This document shows positions 18,901-28,002 of a stretch of 64,000 bases of DNA, piece after piece (the stretch's first letter is position 1; each line of letters starts with the position of its first letter). The notes beneath the pieces are model-generated. The model was given only the letters and a program-made list of their open reading frames with translations, did no database searches and was not told the origin of the DNA. The position numbers were made by a program, and so were the translations under genes. The stretch comes from Lutispora sp003527145 (lineage in GTDB: Bacteria > Bacillota > Clostridia > Lutisporales > Lutisporaceae). The DNA lies in assembly GCA_029983695.1 (NCBI GenBank), contig JASBZB010000025.1, positions 1 through 64,000 of the forward strand, given 5' to 3'.

Positions 18901-21133
18901 CTCTAGCAACAGAGAACATGCAAGATGTAGACCTCTCAGACAATTATTTGTTTCAATTCCTTATAGGTACTCTAGCAACCCGGGTATCGTTTTGTAGCTC
19001 GACATTTATTTATGGTTTCAATTCCTTATAGGTACTCTAGCAACTGGGAAAAGGCTGAGAGGCTGGAAGCAGTTGCAGAGGCGTTTCAATTCCTTATAGG
19101 TACTCTAGCAACTTCGCTGACGAGCTGAATTGCATCAATGAGTAGCGAGTTTCAATTCCTTATAGGTACTCTAGCAACTCTCATATGATCTTTGTAACCG
19201 TCACGATTGTAGGAGAGTTTCAATTCCTTATAGGTACTCTAGCAACTATCCGCTCATAGGTAGCATAGTCCATGGAGTTTTGTTTCAATTCCTTATAGGT
19301 ACTCTAGCAACTGATAGAAAGGCTCCTGAATTTGAAATTGTTTGGAAAGGTTTCAATTCCTTATAGGTACTCTAGCAACCAATATCTTGACCTTTGTAAC
19401 TATCAAAAGGATGATCAGTTTCAATTCCTTATAGGTACTCTAGCAACATCAACATTATTATGCAAATCCAAAAGTATAGAACCGTTTCAATTCCTTATAG
19501 GTACTCTAGCAACCCTACATTTTAATACACGTATTCACATTTTACAACTTTGTTTCAATTCCTTATAGGTACTCTAGCAACTAGCCCCACCACAGCCCAA
19601 TACGTCTATTGAGCCTAAGTTTCAATTCCTTATAGGTACTCTAGCAACACATGCGGACATTATGAAATATTTCAGACTCCATGGTTTCAATTCCTTATAG
19701 GTACTCTAGCAACAGATGTCAGACGGAGTTATCGAGGGGGCTTTACGTATCGTTTCAATTCCTTATAGGTACTCTAGCAACGACGCCGAAAAGCTAACTA
19801 AAGAGATTGAACGTTTTAAGTTTCAATTCCTTATAGGTACTCTAGCAACTGGCGAGCTGCTTTGATATCACACTTTTGACCATTTCTTGTTTCAATTCCT
19901 TATAGGTACTCTAGCAACTGTCTGTTTTATCCAGAGCACCTTTTCTGATAGTCTCTGGTTTCAATTCCTTATAGGTACTCTAGCAACCGTCTTGGAATAT
20001 GTCTCTGCGGAATTTGATGCGAGTTTCAATTCCTTATAGGTACTCTAGCAACGGATACAGCAGTGAATTAGATGAAAAGGAGGAATCCGAGTTTCAATTC
20101 CTTATAGGTACTCTAGCAACTAACCCAGATTGGACATGCAGGGGGTTTCAATATGATGGTTTCAATTCCTTATAGGTACTCTAGCAACAGTTTTCTGCCT
20201 GTAAGATATTACCTCTTGTATTCAAAGTTTCAATTCCTTATAGGTACTCTAGCAACATTATAAATCTTCATCATTCCCAAATGTTTGGCTTAGTTTCAAT
20301 TCCTTATAGGTACTCTAGCAACTTCCATGACGTGACATATGCAATAGATCGAGAAGGGTTTCAATTCCTTATAGGTACTCTAGCAACTGAGGATAAAGGC
20401 ATACTATCTGGAGGTGTTTTGGGGTTTCAATTCCTTATAGGTACTCTAGCAACTCCCTTATTTGTCTCTTTAGCAGCTCTATTTCATTTTTGTTTCAATT
20501 CCTTATAGGTACTCTAGCAACGCTGTTCTCTTAACCATTCCTTAACATGTTCAATATAGTTTCAATTCCTTATAGGTACTCTAGCAACTGCTGATATCAG
20601 AGTGAAAAACTCTCAATTAGCATCGAGTTTCAATTCCTTATAGGTACTCTAGCAACCAGCAAATACGCTTCCGGCAGGCAATATTGTATGGAAAGGTTTC
20701 AATTCCTTATAGGTACTCTAGCAACTTAAATCAGGGTCTCTTTTCCCGGTCTCATATCTACGTTTCAATTCCTTATAGGTACTCTAGCAACTTTAGATTT
20801 ACTAGAAAAAATCAAGCCTGCTGTGAAAGGGTTTCAATTCCTTATAGGTACTCTAGCAACTTAAAAGAAGAACTAAAAAGTTATCCGGATCTAAGGCGTT
20901 TCAATTCCTTATAGGTACTCTAGCAACACTTATCCACTCCTATCCGCTCCTTTCTCCCGTCAGCTGTTTCAATTCCTTATAGGTACTCTAGCAACGATGT
21001 TCTCGGCGGGAATATCCGAGAGTGTCCGAGCCTTGTTTCAATTCCTTATAGGTACTCTAGCAACAAAGCCACATTTCTCATTTGTAGTTATTTTTATTGC
21101 TTTGTTTCAATTCCTTATAGGTACTCTAGCAAC
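15932..21133 (-). CRISPR. CRISPR array 2, type I-B, 78 repeats and 77 spacers
   Basis: It uses the same 30-base repeat as array 1, with spacers of 35 to 39 nt, and I counted 78 repeat starts from 15932 to 21104. It is transcribed on the minus strand from a leader at its right end. The three leftmost repeats carry the same C-to-T change (plus strand, CTAGTAAC) seen in the last repeat of array 1. The five repeats starting at 16198, 16263, 16328, 16394 and 16463 have GTAGTCTAG instead of GTACTCTAG. Single variants occur at 17807 (TAGATACTC) and 18615 (one base lost). One spacer overlaps, and another is homologous to, spacers of array 1. Confidence 0.99.
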
Positions 21134-21148
21134 CCATTTCACAGCCTC

Positions 21149-21178
21149 ATACTACTACATTTCATATTTCTTTGTCAA
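21149..21178 (-). promoter_or_regulatory. CRISPR array 2 leader promoter
   Basis: On the minus strand TTGACA (21173-21178) is followed after 18 nt by TAGTAT (21149-21154), which ends 15 nt before the first repeat. This geometry is identical to leader 1, although the leader sequences have otherwise diverged. Confidence 0.8.
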
Positions 21179-21260
21179 ATCAATATATTTTTCTAAACAA
21201 AAGATATATTATCGTAAACAGGTTGATATACCATAACTATAGTTAATTTCTATACAAAAA

Positions 21261-21314
21261 AAATTGTCGTCGATCTCCAGGTATTTTTACGCTATTAGAG
21301 AGCGACGACAATTT
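21261..21314 (-). terminator. Hairpin at the upstream end of leader 2
   Basis: The 12-bp arms AAATTGTCGTCG/CGACGACAATTT are followed by TTTTTGTATA on the minus strand. The right-hand arm plus GGAGAT is the same as in leader 1, and the distance to the array (127 bp against 131 bp) is conserved. It can terminate the WYL gene transcript that ends at 21437 and so insulate the array promoter. The rest of the interval 21315-21436 shows no gene. Confidence 0.65.
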
Positions 21315-21436
21315 ATAAAGACTTATGATTATAATATATAGTTCTATTGATAACTTTGTTTTTGCTGAAATTGAAAATCGTGGGCAAGTATATTTAAATT
21401 TTTGCCGGCAACCTTGCCTTTCCCTTCTTTCCCTCC

Positions 21437-22429
21437 CTACTCCCCATACCTCTCCATCATCCTTCTCACCTCATCTACAACCTCTTCCCTTAGCTTATCC
21501 GGTTCCAGCACCATCACGTCACTGCCGAAGCTCAACACCCACTTGATGATTTCCGGCGTCATAGTAGTGGTTTTTTGAAACAAAATGCTGCTGTCTTGCT
21601 CTTCTACCAAAAGATCAGCTTTTGAACTTTCATACTCCTTCACATATCGTGCAGATTCTCCTTTGAATTTCAGCACTAATTTTATTTGCTCTTCTCCTAC
21701 AAGCTTTCCAAATCTGCCTCTTTTATAGTTCTCATAGAATTTCTTTGGTCTTTGGAAGGACTCGTCCAAAAGCCGGGCATCCTGTATTCGTGATATCCTC
21801 AGATCTCTGATTGAATTCCTTAGATGGCAATACCCTACAAGGTGATAGCAGCCCTCATATATTTCAATTATGTATGGATCAAATTGTCTCTCTGTGGTCT
21901 CATTGCTGTTGAAAGAATGATATTTCACCAGAAGTCTTTTGTTAAACTCAATGCCCTTTCTCACAGTGCTTACGATTTCCTCATTGAGATGCTTTTCCAG
22001 CCCAATATAGGATTCTCTGACTTTAAGCAGCTCACTCAATGTTTCTATATAGGCTTTATCCGGTTGGGGCAGATTGTTTATTATCCTGTCTATAAGATGC
22101 CTGGCTGTATTACCGATATCAAGCATGGAATAGGATTTAAGCAGTTCTTTGATAAAGTGCAAAGATATGAGTTCGGATGCGGTGAAAGTTATATTCTCTA
22201 TGCCAAATTTGTTTGCTACATAATACGTACTCTTGCCTCTTTTTTCTTCCATGACGAAAAAGCTGCCGGTAGATATAAAGTCAATGTCTCTTTCTACGGT
22301 TTTTTTGCTCACATCAATCCCCACCATATCAAGATTTTTATGAAGCTCATCTACTGTATAGCCTTTTTTACTATCAGATAGCAGTGATAGTATGTATAGC
22401 TGTCTTTCGATTTGAGAAACATCGTTCAT
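21437..22429 (-). CDS. WYL-domain transcriptional regulator next to the CRISPR array
   Basis: The protein (330 residues) has an N-terminal winged helix (ERQLYILSLLSDSKKGYTVDELHKNL, then KKTVERDIDFIS) and a central WYL domain (FDPYIIEIYEGCYHLVGYCHLRNSIRDLRISRI). A C-terminal WCX extension (WVLSFGSDVMVLEP) follows. WYL domains bind nucleic acid or nucleotide ligands, and such regulators commonly accompany CRISPR-Cas loci. I chose ATG 22429 because GGGAGGAATCTT stands just before it; an upstream in-frame start at 22468 falls in the promoter. Its promoter shares a long element with that of cas6, pointing to autoregulation and control of cas6. It may act as activator or repressor. Confidence 0.9.
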   Translation of the reverse strand: MNDVSQIERQLYILSLLSDSKKGYTVDELHKNLDMVGIDVSKKTVERDIDFISTGSFFVMEEKRGKSTYYVANKFGIENITFTASELISLHFIKELLKSYSMLDIGNTARHLIDRIINNLPQPDKAYIETLSELLKVRESYIGLEKHLNEEIVSTVRKGIEFNKRLLVKYHSFNSNETTERQFDPYIIEIYEGCYHLVGYCHLRNSIRDLRISRIQDARLLDESFQRPKKFYENYKRGRFGKLVGEEQIKLVLKFKGESARYVKEYESSKADLLVEEQDSSILFQKTTTMTPEIIKWVLSFGSDVMVLEPDKLREEVVDEVRRMMERYGE

Positions 22430-22456
22430 AAGATTCCTCCCGCTTCTCTTATTTTT

Positions 22457-22550
22457 AATATACCTCATAGTCCGGACAGAATATGGGCGTTTTATAAAAT
22501 TTTAAACATTTAATTGTATTATTTGACACAAATATGGTTAATCCTTCAAA
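22457..22550 (-). promoter_or_regulatory. WYL gene promoter with the two-block element shared with cas6
   Basis: In plus orientation the blocks are ATAGT-N2-GG-N-CAG-N2-TATGGG (22467-22487) and ATTTGACA-N7-GG-N-TAATCCTTCAAA (22521-22550), 33 nt apart. On the minus strand the first block leads into a TATATT -10 (22457-22462), giving a short leader of about 20 nt before ATG 22429. The block contains the palindrome GTCCGGAC. The match to the cas6 upstream region covers both blocks, the spacing and the -10 position. Confidence 0.7.
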
Positions 22551-22623
22551 AAATAATAGAAGCAGTGCTTTTTGTAATACTGAATTATTAGAAAATTTAT
22601 ACTTACTAACATAATATACCTGA

Positions 22624-22629
22624 TATAAT
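22624..22629 (+). promoter_or_regulatory. Possible -10 box of the first AraC-type gene
   Basis: A consensus TATAAT lies 70 bp upstream of the start codon. No good -35 box is visible at the right distance, so the promoter may need an activator. Confidence 0.35.
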
Positions 22630-22699
22630 ATATAGAGAGCCTAGCCGCGTGTTAAGCTTCATCTTAGCCAAGATATCATTAATTGGGGGAAATAAGCTT

Positions 22700-23584
22700 A
22701 TGTCAGTCGATATGGAAAAAGTCATGAACCTGGCAGGTCCCATTCCTTTCACAAACATTAGGGACTCAAAAATTGTCGTCGAAAATTTTTGCAGCAACGA
22801 CATGGCTATAATCAGCACCAATAAGACTACAAATATCAGCAAGGGAACTCATGCCCATAATAGCTACGAATTTGATGTCTGCCGTGTTCCTATGCCTTCA
22901 GTCACTATAGATAATAAAGTGCATGATAAGCCTTCCAACTCTCTGTTTGCCATCAATCCTATGCAGGAGCACGGGTTGCTGACGGCTATAGAAGGCTTCA
23001 GCCTTTGTGGAATACATGTGGATAAATGCACTATGCAAAGCGTTGCCGATGATATATATGGTTCGCCTAATATAGTTTTTTCCAATGATTCCTTTATAGC
23101 AAACCATGATATAAGCCTTCTTGTTAATCTATTTTTGGAAGAACTGAAATACAAACAGGTCGGACATGAATTCTTGATAGAAAATCTTGCTCTGCTTCTC
23201 GTTGGTAATTTCGCAAGGCATATAAAGCATAATCTTCCGGCTAAGCCTCATAACAAGCCTAACAATCTCAAAGACAGCATCAAAAAAGCAATAGACTATA
23301 TGAATGAGAATTATGCCGCTGGTGTTTCATGCACTGAGTTGGCTCAGCTTATAAGAATGGACAAATACAGCTTTATAAGGATCTTTAAAAGCCAGACAAA
23401 CAAAACCCCCTATGAATATTTGATTGAACTTAAAATTGAAAAAGCAAAGAAGATGCTAAGGTCAAGCAAATCAACTATCATCGAAATAAGCATGGCATGC
23501 GGTTTTTCCAGCCACAGTCATTTTACATCAACTTTTAAGAAAAAAACAGGCCTTTCTCCTACAGAATATAGGTTAAGCTTGTAG
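22700..23584 (+). CDS. AraC-type regulator with cupin-like sensor domain (copy 1)
   Basis: The 294-residue protein has an N-terminal sensing domain with GTHAHNSYEF, matching the H-x-H-x3-E metal-binding pattern of cupins, and NPMQEHG further on. The C-terminal 100 residues hold the two AraC helix-turn-helix motifs (CTELAQLIRMDKYSFIRIFKSQTNKTPYEYL and ISMACGFSSHSHFTSTFKKKTGLSPTEYR). The start at ATG 22700 follows GGGGGA, and all three paralogs begin MSVD at this point. It converges on the large exported protein gene at 23663 and diverges from the WYL gene. The ligand and targets are unknown. Confidence 0.9.
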   Translation: MSVDMEKVMNLAGPIPFTNIRDSKIVVENFCSNDMAIISTNKTTNISKGTHAHNSYEFDVCRVPMPSVTIDNKVHDKPSNSLFAINPMQEHGLLTAIEGFSLCGIHVDKCTMQSVADDIYGSPNIVFSNDSFIANHDISLLVNLFLEELKYKQVGHEFLIENLALLLVGNFARHIKHNLPAKPHNKPNNLKDSIKKAIDYMNENYAAGVSCTELAQLIRMDKYSFIRIFKSQTNKTPYEYLIELKIEKAKKMLRSSKSTIIEISMACGFSSHSHFTSTFKKKTGLSPTEYRLSL

Positions 23585-23600
23585 GACAAAGCGAAGCAAT

Positions 23601-23645
23601 AATTTACCCCCTTTAGCCGTGGCTTGTGGCAAAAGGGGGTAAATT
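23601..23645. terminator. Bidirectional terminator between AraC copy 1 and exported protein 1
   Basis: The arms AATTTACCCCCTTT and AAAAGGGGGTAAATT pair around a 16-nt loop and have A/T tracts on both sides. It serves the two convergent genes. Confidence 0.88.
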
Positions 23646-23662
23646 TTATTGCTCATTCATCT

Positions 23663-26600
23663 CTATTGTTTTATAGCCTTTGTTCCGTTTAAGCCTTTTA
23701 GCTTCGTATTCATGCCAAAGCTTTTGAAGTTGATACTCCTGCCATCACTGGACATATCCATTTCAAAGGATGTTATATCACCGAATATGCTGGATTCCGA
23801 AGGGAGCAGTATGCTTCCTCTGAATACCCCGTTTGATATTGAGCCCTCTATAGCATATTCTTTGCCATTTTGAATGATAGTCCCGTTTATAAAGTTGCCT
23901 TCCTGCTTCAGCTGCATTGCTCCGATATTTGTAATCCAAGAGCCTTGCCATTTATTCAGCGAACTATCTGCCGGGTTTATTATTGCATCCTTTTTATCCT
24001 CTGTTATTATGGTTATGTCTTTTTGCAACGGTTGACGAGCAAATTCATCTATGTTTTGTAACGTTCGTTCGTAATGGAATACAAATGGGTTATACCGCAC
24101 TGTCTTGGTCAGTCCTTCATACTCAATCTCTATTTCATAAGCCAAAACCTCAGGCTTATCAAATTCGAACAAGGCAGCGGATGTTGCCTCACCCTCCATT
24201 ATTATCCTTTTTGCCTGAGTTACAGCTGTCCATCCCGGGGTATTCACTATGGGATCAGTCAAATTGGAACGGTCCTTTTTGTTTATAATATCCAGCATAG
24301 CAGATTTTATAGGCAAGGATGTTATCTTTACGCTGCCTGTATATGGTTCTACTGAAGTGTTGCTTATTCTAGAATCTCTTATATAATCGCCTCCTTGGAC
24401 AAGTGCGGATCCCATTTCTCCACTATTTGTTATGGTCCCAAATACTTTTGTCGGTCTTATTACCTTATTGCCTGCATCATCTTTATCTATATTTGCTATT
24501 ATCGAACCCTGCTGCTTGCTAGGAGGCCTCATCCCCGGAATATTTAGTGTTGGAATATTTAATTCTACGTCTATTTCCGCTCTATTTGTATTGCTTTCTA
24601 TCTGCGTATAATCATTATAGAAATGTATTTCCAATGCACCCAAGTTTGGTTCTCTGCATACACCTTTATTATCTGGAAATATAAAACCATCACAGTTTAT
24701 CTCAGCCCATACATTCCAAGTATTTTGGTCTATAGGCACTTTCAGCGAGAATATCCCATCCACTACAGCTGTCTTATATTTCTTTTCACTAAAATTCTTA
24801 TTTACCACTTTTATATCAATGGGTCCGCTGAATTGACCGTATTTACCCGTAACAGTACCGGTTATGAGATCATTGACTGTATCTACATTAAAGTCTATTT
24901 TTGTAAATGGAACACTTGCTTTAACATCCTTGCTCTTGATTTCTGTCAACTCATATATCTTATCGCCGACTTTAAAATAATTCTTTGCAGAGTCATCTAT
25001 ATATATTTCAAATTGCTCTATATCAATAATAACCTTATCAGTGGGTAAAATGTTATATGAATAACCTCTCGAATTTATATTGAATTTTCCTTCCGCATCT
25101 GTATGTCCGGGGATAGTAGTTTTTAATTCTTTCAGGCTTGAATTCCATATTTCTATTTGATAATCTCTATTGGCAAATGGCAGTTTATCCTCGCCAAAGA
25201 CTATTTGCCCTTCTATAGTATCGTAATAGGCATCGGCTTTTACAAGGAAACTAGGAGTCACCGCAATAGTCACAATTCCATCTCCCCCTGCAGCGTTTAC
25301 CTTTTCACCGACAACCCACTCTCCGCTATATAATGGAAATTCTAACTTAAAGATTTCATATTCCTTGTCAAATAAAATACCCAAGAGCTTTGCAAAACCG
25401 CTGGCCTCCAAAGAAGCATGGCTAGCTAAGGAAGTATCCGCAGTAGAACCACCCCCTCCACTGATGCCAAACTTTGCATCAGCTTTATATCCTACCCAGA
25501 TTTGGAGTGCACCTATATTATGCCCCCAAATTATTACACCTACTTGGGGAACGCATGCCATTACCAAATGAAGCTCTCCATCGATTTGAAAGTCTGCATC
25601 AAAACCGGTAGGTTTATATCTGCAATAAGGTCCTACTTTATAAGGAAGAAGTCCAAAGCCCAATGCCTTATATTCGTATCCGGCTCTTGCGCTGCCCGTA
25701 GTGGTAGTTCTCACCTCCACATGGACTTTTCCATTAGCGCCCATGACTAAAAATATTCCTACAAAGGCTCTGTTGCCGTCTCCCTCCCCGCCTATTGAGC
25801 CTAAGTTTATGTCATACCCGAATATACAAGCTTCCATGCTTTTATCAATAGATAAATCCCCTACAAAGGTAACGTCTGCTTTAGTCTTGGATTCAAAGTA
25901 AAAATCAGCCTTCATCCAGCTGGTCCAGTGAAAGTCGAAATCCGCATGAAAAACGGGGTCTTCTATTACTATTTGCCCTTTTTTTATAGCTACCTCTACG
26001 CTCAATTCATCTTTGCCTTCAAAGCCCTTTAAATCAGTGCCCTTTTCTTTATCCCACCAAGCACCTTCGAATTTCTCCTTCTCAGCTTTTTCCTTTTCCT
26101 CTTTTGTCTTTTGCTTGTCTTCTTTAGAAGGGTATTGGAATATTATTTTGTTTGCTGTCAGGTTTAAAATGTGCTTATTTCCTTCTTTTTTATAGCCTGA
26201 GATGTAGCCATTATCCCCTGCTGCTGCATAATAATCTTTGGTCATGCCGCTTGCAGGGTCTAATTCTACACCCGGTGCCATATAAGCTATGTTTCCTGTA
26301 GTTAGTTTGATGTCTTGTGCAGGTATTTTGTAGGATTCAAAAATTTCTGTCAGGTTTGGATTATCTACTACATATTGGCTATTGCCATTGGAATCAGTTT
26401 TCCCTTCCTCCAATACTCTATAAGCTAATCCTTCATTTTCATTTATATATATTTTATTTTTCTGCAATTTTGAGGCTGAAGATAATTCCTTTGGTAATAC
26501 CAAAAATTTTGAGCCTGGTCTGTATTTGATGCCATTAACTTTTCCTAGGTCTTTGGTTTGGTCTTGTGTACTTGTATCAAAGGATGCAAACTCATCAATT

Positions 26601-26896
26601 TTTATTTGCTCCAAATTATAGTCCATGTCTGATGGCAGCCTTTCCACCCCTTCTTTGAGCTTGTAGCTGACTCCTTTAGCCTGTGCAGGTGCCTCAGTGT
26701 TTGTCAATTTTAGAGGGCGTGAACGGATTGGATTAGGAGCCTCAATAGTAGGTGGTGTTTTTTTATTTGGTATAACAGTAGCAGGAGATCTTTTGATTGG
26801 CGCGCTTGCATGAACAACAGAAAAAGATGATACCACAATAGAAAAAATCATCACTAATGAAATCAGAGATGCTATGAATTTACTGTGTTTATACAT
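23663..26896 (-). CDS. Large exported protein of unknown function (paralog 1)
   Basis: I do not recognise a named family. The 1077-residue protein starts with a clear signal peptide (MYKHSKFIASLISLVMIFSIVVSSFSVVHA). A proline-rich stretch follows, then a region with KEEKEKAEKEKFEGAWWDKEKG, and long beta-strand-rich segments including PQVGVIIWGHNIGALQIWVGYKA and a glycine run (GGGGS). Two Ig- or CNA-like repeats begin near KVIIDIE and DFNVDTVNDLITGTVTG. The last 95 residues (from WQGSWITNIGAMQL) look like a small beta-barrel. There is no LPxTG or SLH anchor, so it is probably secreted or loosely surface-bound. AGGAGTGAAGAA precedes the start. It is paralogous to the protein at 28059-31427. Confidence 0.85.
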   Translation of the reverse strand: MYKHSKFIASLISLVMIFSIVVSSFSVVHASAPIKRSPATVIPNKKTPPTIEAPNPIRSRPLKLTNTEAPAQAKGVSYKLKEGVERLPSDMDYNLEQIKIDEFASFDTSTQDQTKDLGKVNGIKYRPGSKFLVLPKELSSASKLQKNKIYINENEGLAYRVLEEGKTDSNGNSQYVVDNPNLTEIFESYKIPAQDIKLTTGNIAYMAPGVELDPASGMTKDYYAAAGDNGYISGYKKEGNKHILNLTANKIIFQYPSKEDKQKTKEEKEKAEKEKFEGAWWDKEKGTDLKGFEGKDELSVEVAIKKGQIVIEDPVFHADFDFHWTSWMKADFYFESKTKADVTFVGDLSIDKSMEACIFGYDINLGSIGGEGDGNRAFVGIFLVMGANGKVHVEVRTTTTGSARAGYEYKALGFGLLPYKVGPYCRYKPTGFDADFQIDGELHLVMACVPQVGVIIWGHNIGALQIWVGYKADAKFGISGGGGSTADTSLASHASLEASGFAKLLGILFDKEYEIFKLEFPLYSGEWVVGEKVNAAGGDGIVTIAVTPSFLVKADAYYDTIEGQIVFGEDKLPFANRDYQIEIWNSSLKELKTTIPGHTDAEGKFNINSRGYSYNILPTDKVIIDIEQFEIYIDDSAKNYFKVGDKIYELTEIKSKDVKASVPFTKIDFNVDTVNDLITGTVTGKYGQFSGPIDIKVVNKNFSEKKYKTAVVDGIFSLKVPIDQNTWNVWAEINCDGFIFPDNKGVCREPNLGALEIHFYNDYTQIESNTNRAEIDVELNIPTLNIPGMRPPSKQQGSIIANIDKDDAGNKVIRPTKVFGTITNSGEMGSALVQGGDYIRDSRISNTSVEPYTGSVKITSLPIKSAMLDIINKKDRSNLTDPIVNTPGWTAVTQAKRIIMEGEATSAALFEFDKPEVLAYEIEIEYEGLTKTVRYNPFVFHYERTLQNIDEFARQPLQKDITIITEDKKDAIINPADSSLNKWQGSWITNIGAMQLKQEGNFINGTIIQNGKEYAIEGSISNGVFRGSILLPSESSIFGDITSFEMDMSSDGRSINFKSFGMNTKLKGLNGTKAIKQ

Positions 26897-27098
26897 TTCT
26901 TCACTCCTCTTGGCTTATAAAAATAAGGAATTACTGCTAGTATCGATACTCTTATTACTATCATAAGGAATAATTTACAATAAAGCTTTCAGCTTATTGC
27001 ATATTCTTGCTTGAAAGTTACAAAAACAAATAATCTCTAAGGATAAAAGGTCTGTTATAATATAATCAAGTAATTTATCATACTGGATGTGAATTATG
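26897..27098. promoter_or_regulatory. Divergent intergenic region with a 12-bp palindrome
   Basis: This region lies between exported protein 1 (minus) and AraC copy 2 (plus). AGTATCGATACT at 26939-26950 is a perfect palindrome near the predicted minus-strand start. TTGTAA-N17-TAATAA on the minus strand is a possible promoter for the exported protein. TATAAT near 27058 may be the -10 of the AraC gene. No gene is visible. Confidence 0.4.
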
Positions 27099-27983
27099 AT
27101 GTCAGTCGACTTAGAAAAGGATGCAAAGCTAGCGGCCCTAATTCCTATTAATAATATTTATAATGCTCATAAGTCTATGGAAAGCTTTTATAGCGAAAAG
27201 ATAACTGTTTGCCTCACTACCAAAGCTGCAAATATTATTCGGGGTACCCATTTCCATGATGGTTATGAGTTTGTAATTACTTATGCTGATATGCCCTCAG
27301 CCATAATCGACAATAGGCTATGGGATCGCAAAAAAAATAGGCTCTTTGCTATAAATCCAATGCAAGAGCATGGCATGGCCGTAGATTATAAGGGGTTCAG
27401 TCTTTGTGGTATACATATTGAAAATAGTCTTATTAACGAAATTGCCAGAGGACTGTATAATTCCTCTAATATTACCTTCTCAAATGAGTCCTTCGTTGTA
27501 AGCCATGATATGAGCATGCTAACTCGCTTGTTTTTAGAGGAACTAAAGTATAAACAGATAGGTTATGAATTCATTGTAGAAAATCTAAGTTCACTGATTG
27601 CTGCTTATCTAATAAGACAAATAAAACACAATCTGCCTTCTAAACCTCACAATGTAAATTTTAGTCTTAAGGAAAATATTAAAAAGGTTATAGATTATAT
27701 GAATGAGAATTATACTGTAGGTATTTCCAATGACGAATTGTCCGGTCTTATAAATATGGACAAATATAGTTTTATAAGAAATTTCAAAGCTCAGACAAGC
27801 AAAACTCCTTACGAGTATCTTCTGGATCTGAAAATTGAAAAAGCAAAAAAGATACTGAAGTCAAACAAATACACTATCACCGAGATAAGCATGGCATGCG
27901 GTTTTTCCAGCCACAGTCATTTTACATCGACTTTTAAGAGAAAAACAGGCCTGTCTCCTACAGAGTATAGGTTAAGCTTGTAG
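27099..27983 (+). CDS. AraC-type regulator with cupin-like sensor domain (copy 2)
   Basis: This paralog of the regulator at 22700 also begins MSVDLEK, carries GTHFHDGYEF and NPMQEHG in the sensor half and ends with the same double helix-turn-helix. An in-frame ATG one codon upstream (27096) is equally possible; homology favours 27099. The last ~100 bases, including silent positions and the stop context, are almost identical to copy 1, while the rest of the gene is clearly more diverged. It diverges from exported protein 1 and converges on exported protein 2, so each exported protein is paired with an AraC gene. Confidence 0.9.
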   Translation: MSVDLEKDAKLAALIPINNIYNAHKSMESFYSEKITVCLTTKAANIIRGTHFHDGYEFVITYADMPSAIIDNRLWDRKKNRLFAINPMQEHGMAVDYKGFSLCGIHIENSLINEIARGLYNSSNITFSNESFVVSHDMSMLTRLFLEELKYKQIGYEFIVENLSSLIAAYLIRQIKHNLPSKPHNVNFSLKENIKKVIDYMNENYTVGISNDELSGLINMDKYSFIRNFKAQTSKTPYEYLLDLKIEKAKKILKSNKYTITEISMACGFSSHSHFTSTFKRKTGLSPTEYRLSL

Positions 27984-28002
27984 GAGAGAGCAAAGCAATA
28001 TT

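Noticed and set aside
22770..22790. AAAATTGTCGTCGA in AraC copy 1, matching the leader hairpin arm
   Set aside because: It lies in coding sequence encoding a conserved segment (KIVVENF), has no complementary arm and is not kept in the paralogs, so it is probably coincidence.
19714..26896. Possible self-targeting by the array 2 spacer next to 19619, which shares CTATTGAGCCTAA with exported protein gene 1 near 25790
   Set aside because: The spacer match is only 13 nt, several such matches are expected by chance for 144 spacers, and the flank next to it matches the repeat, which would not be a permitted PAM.
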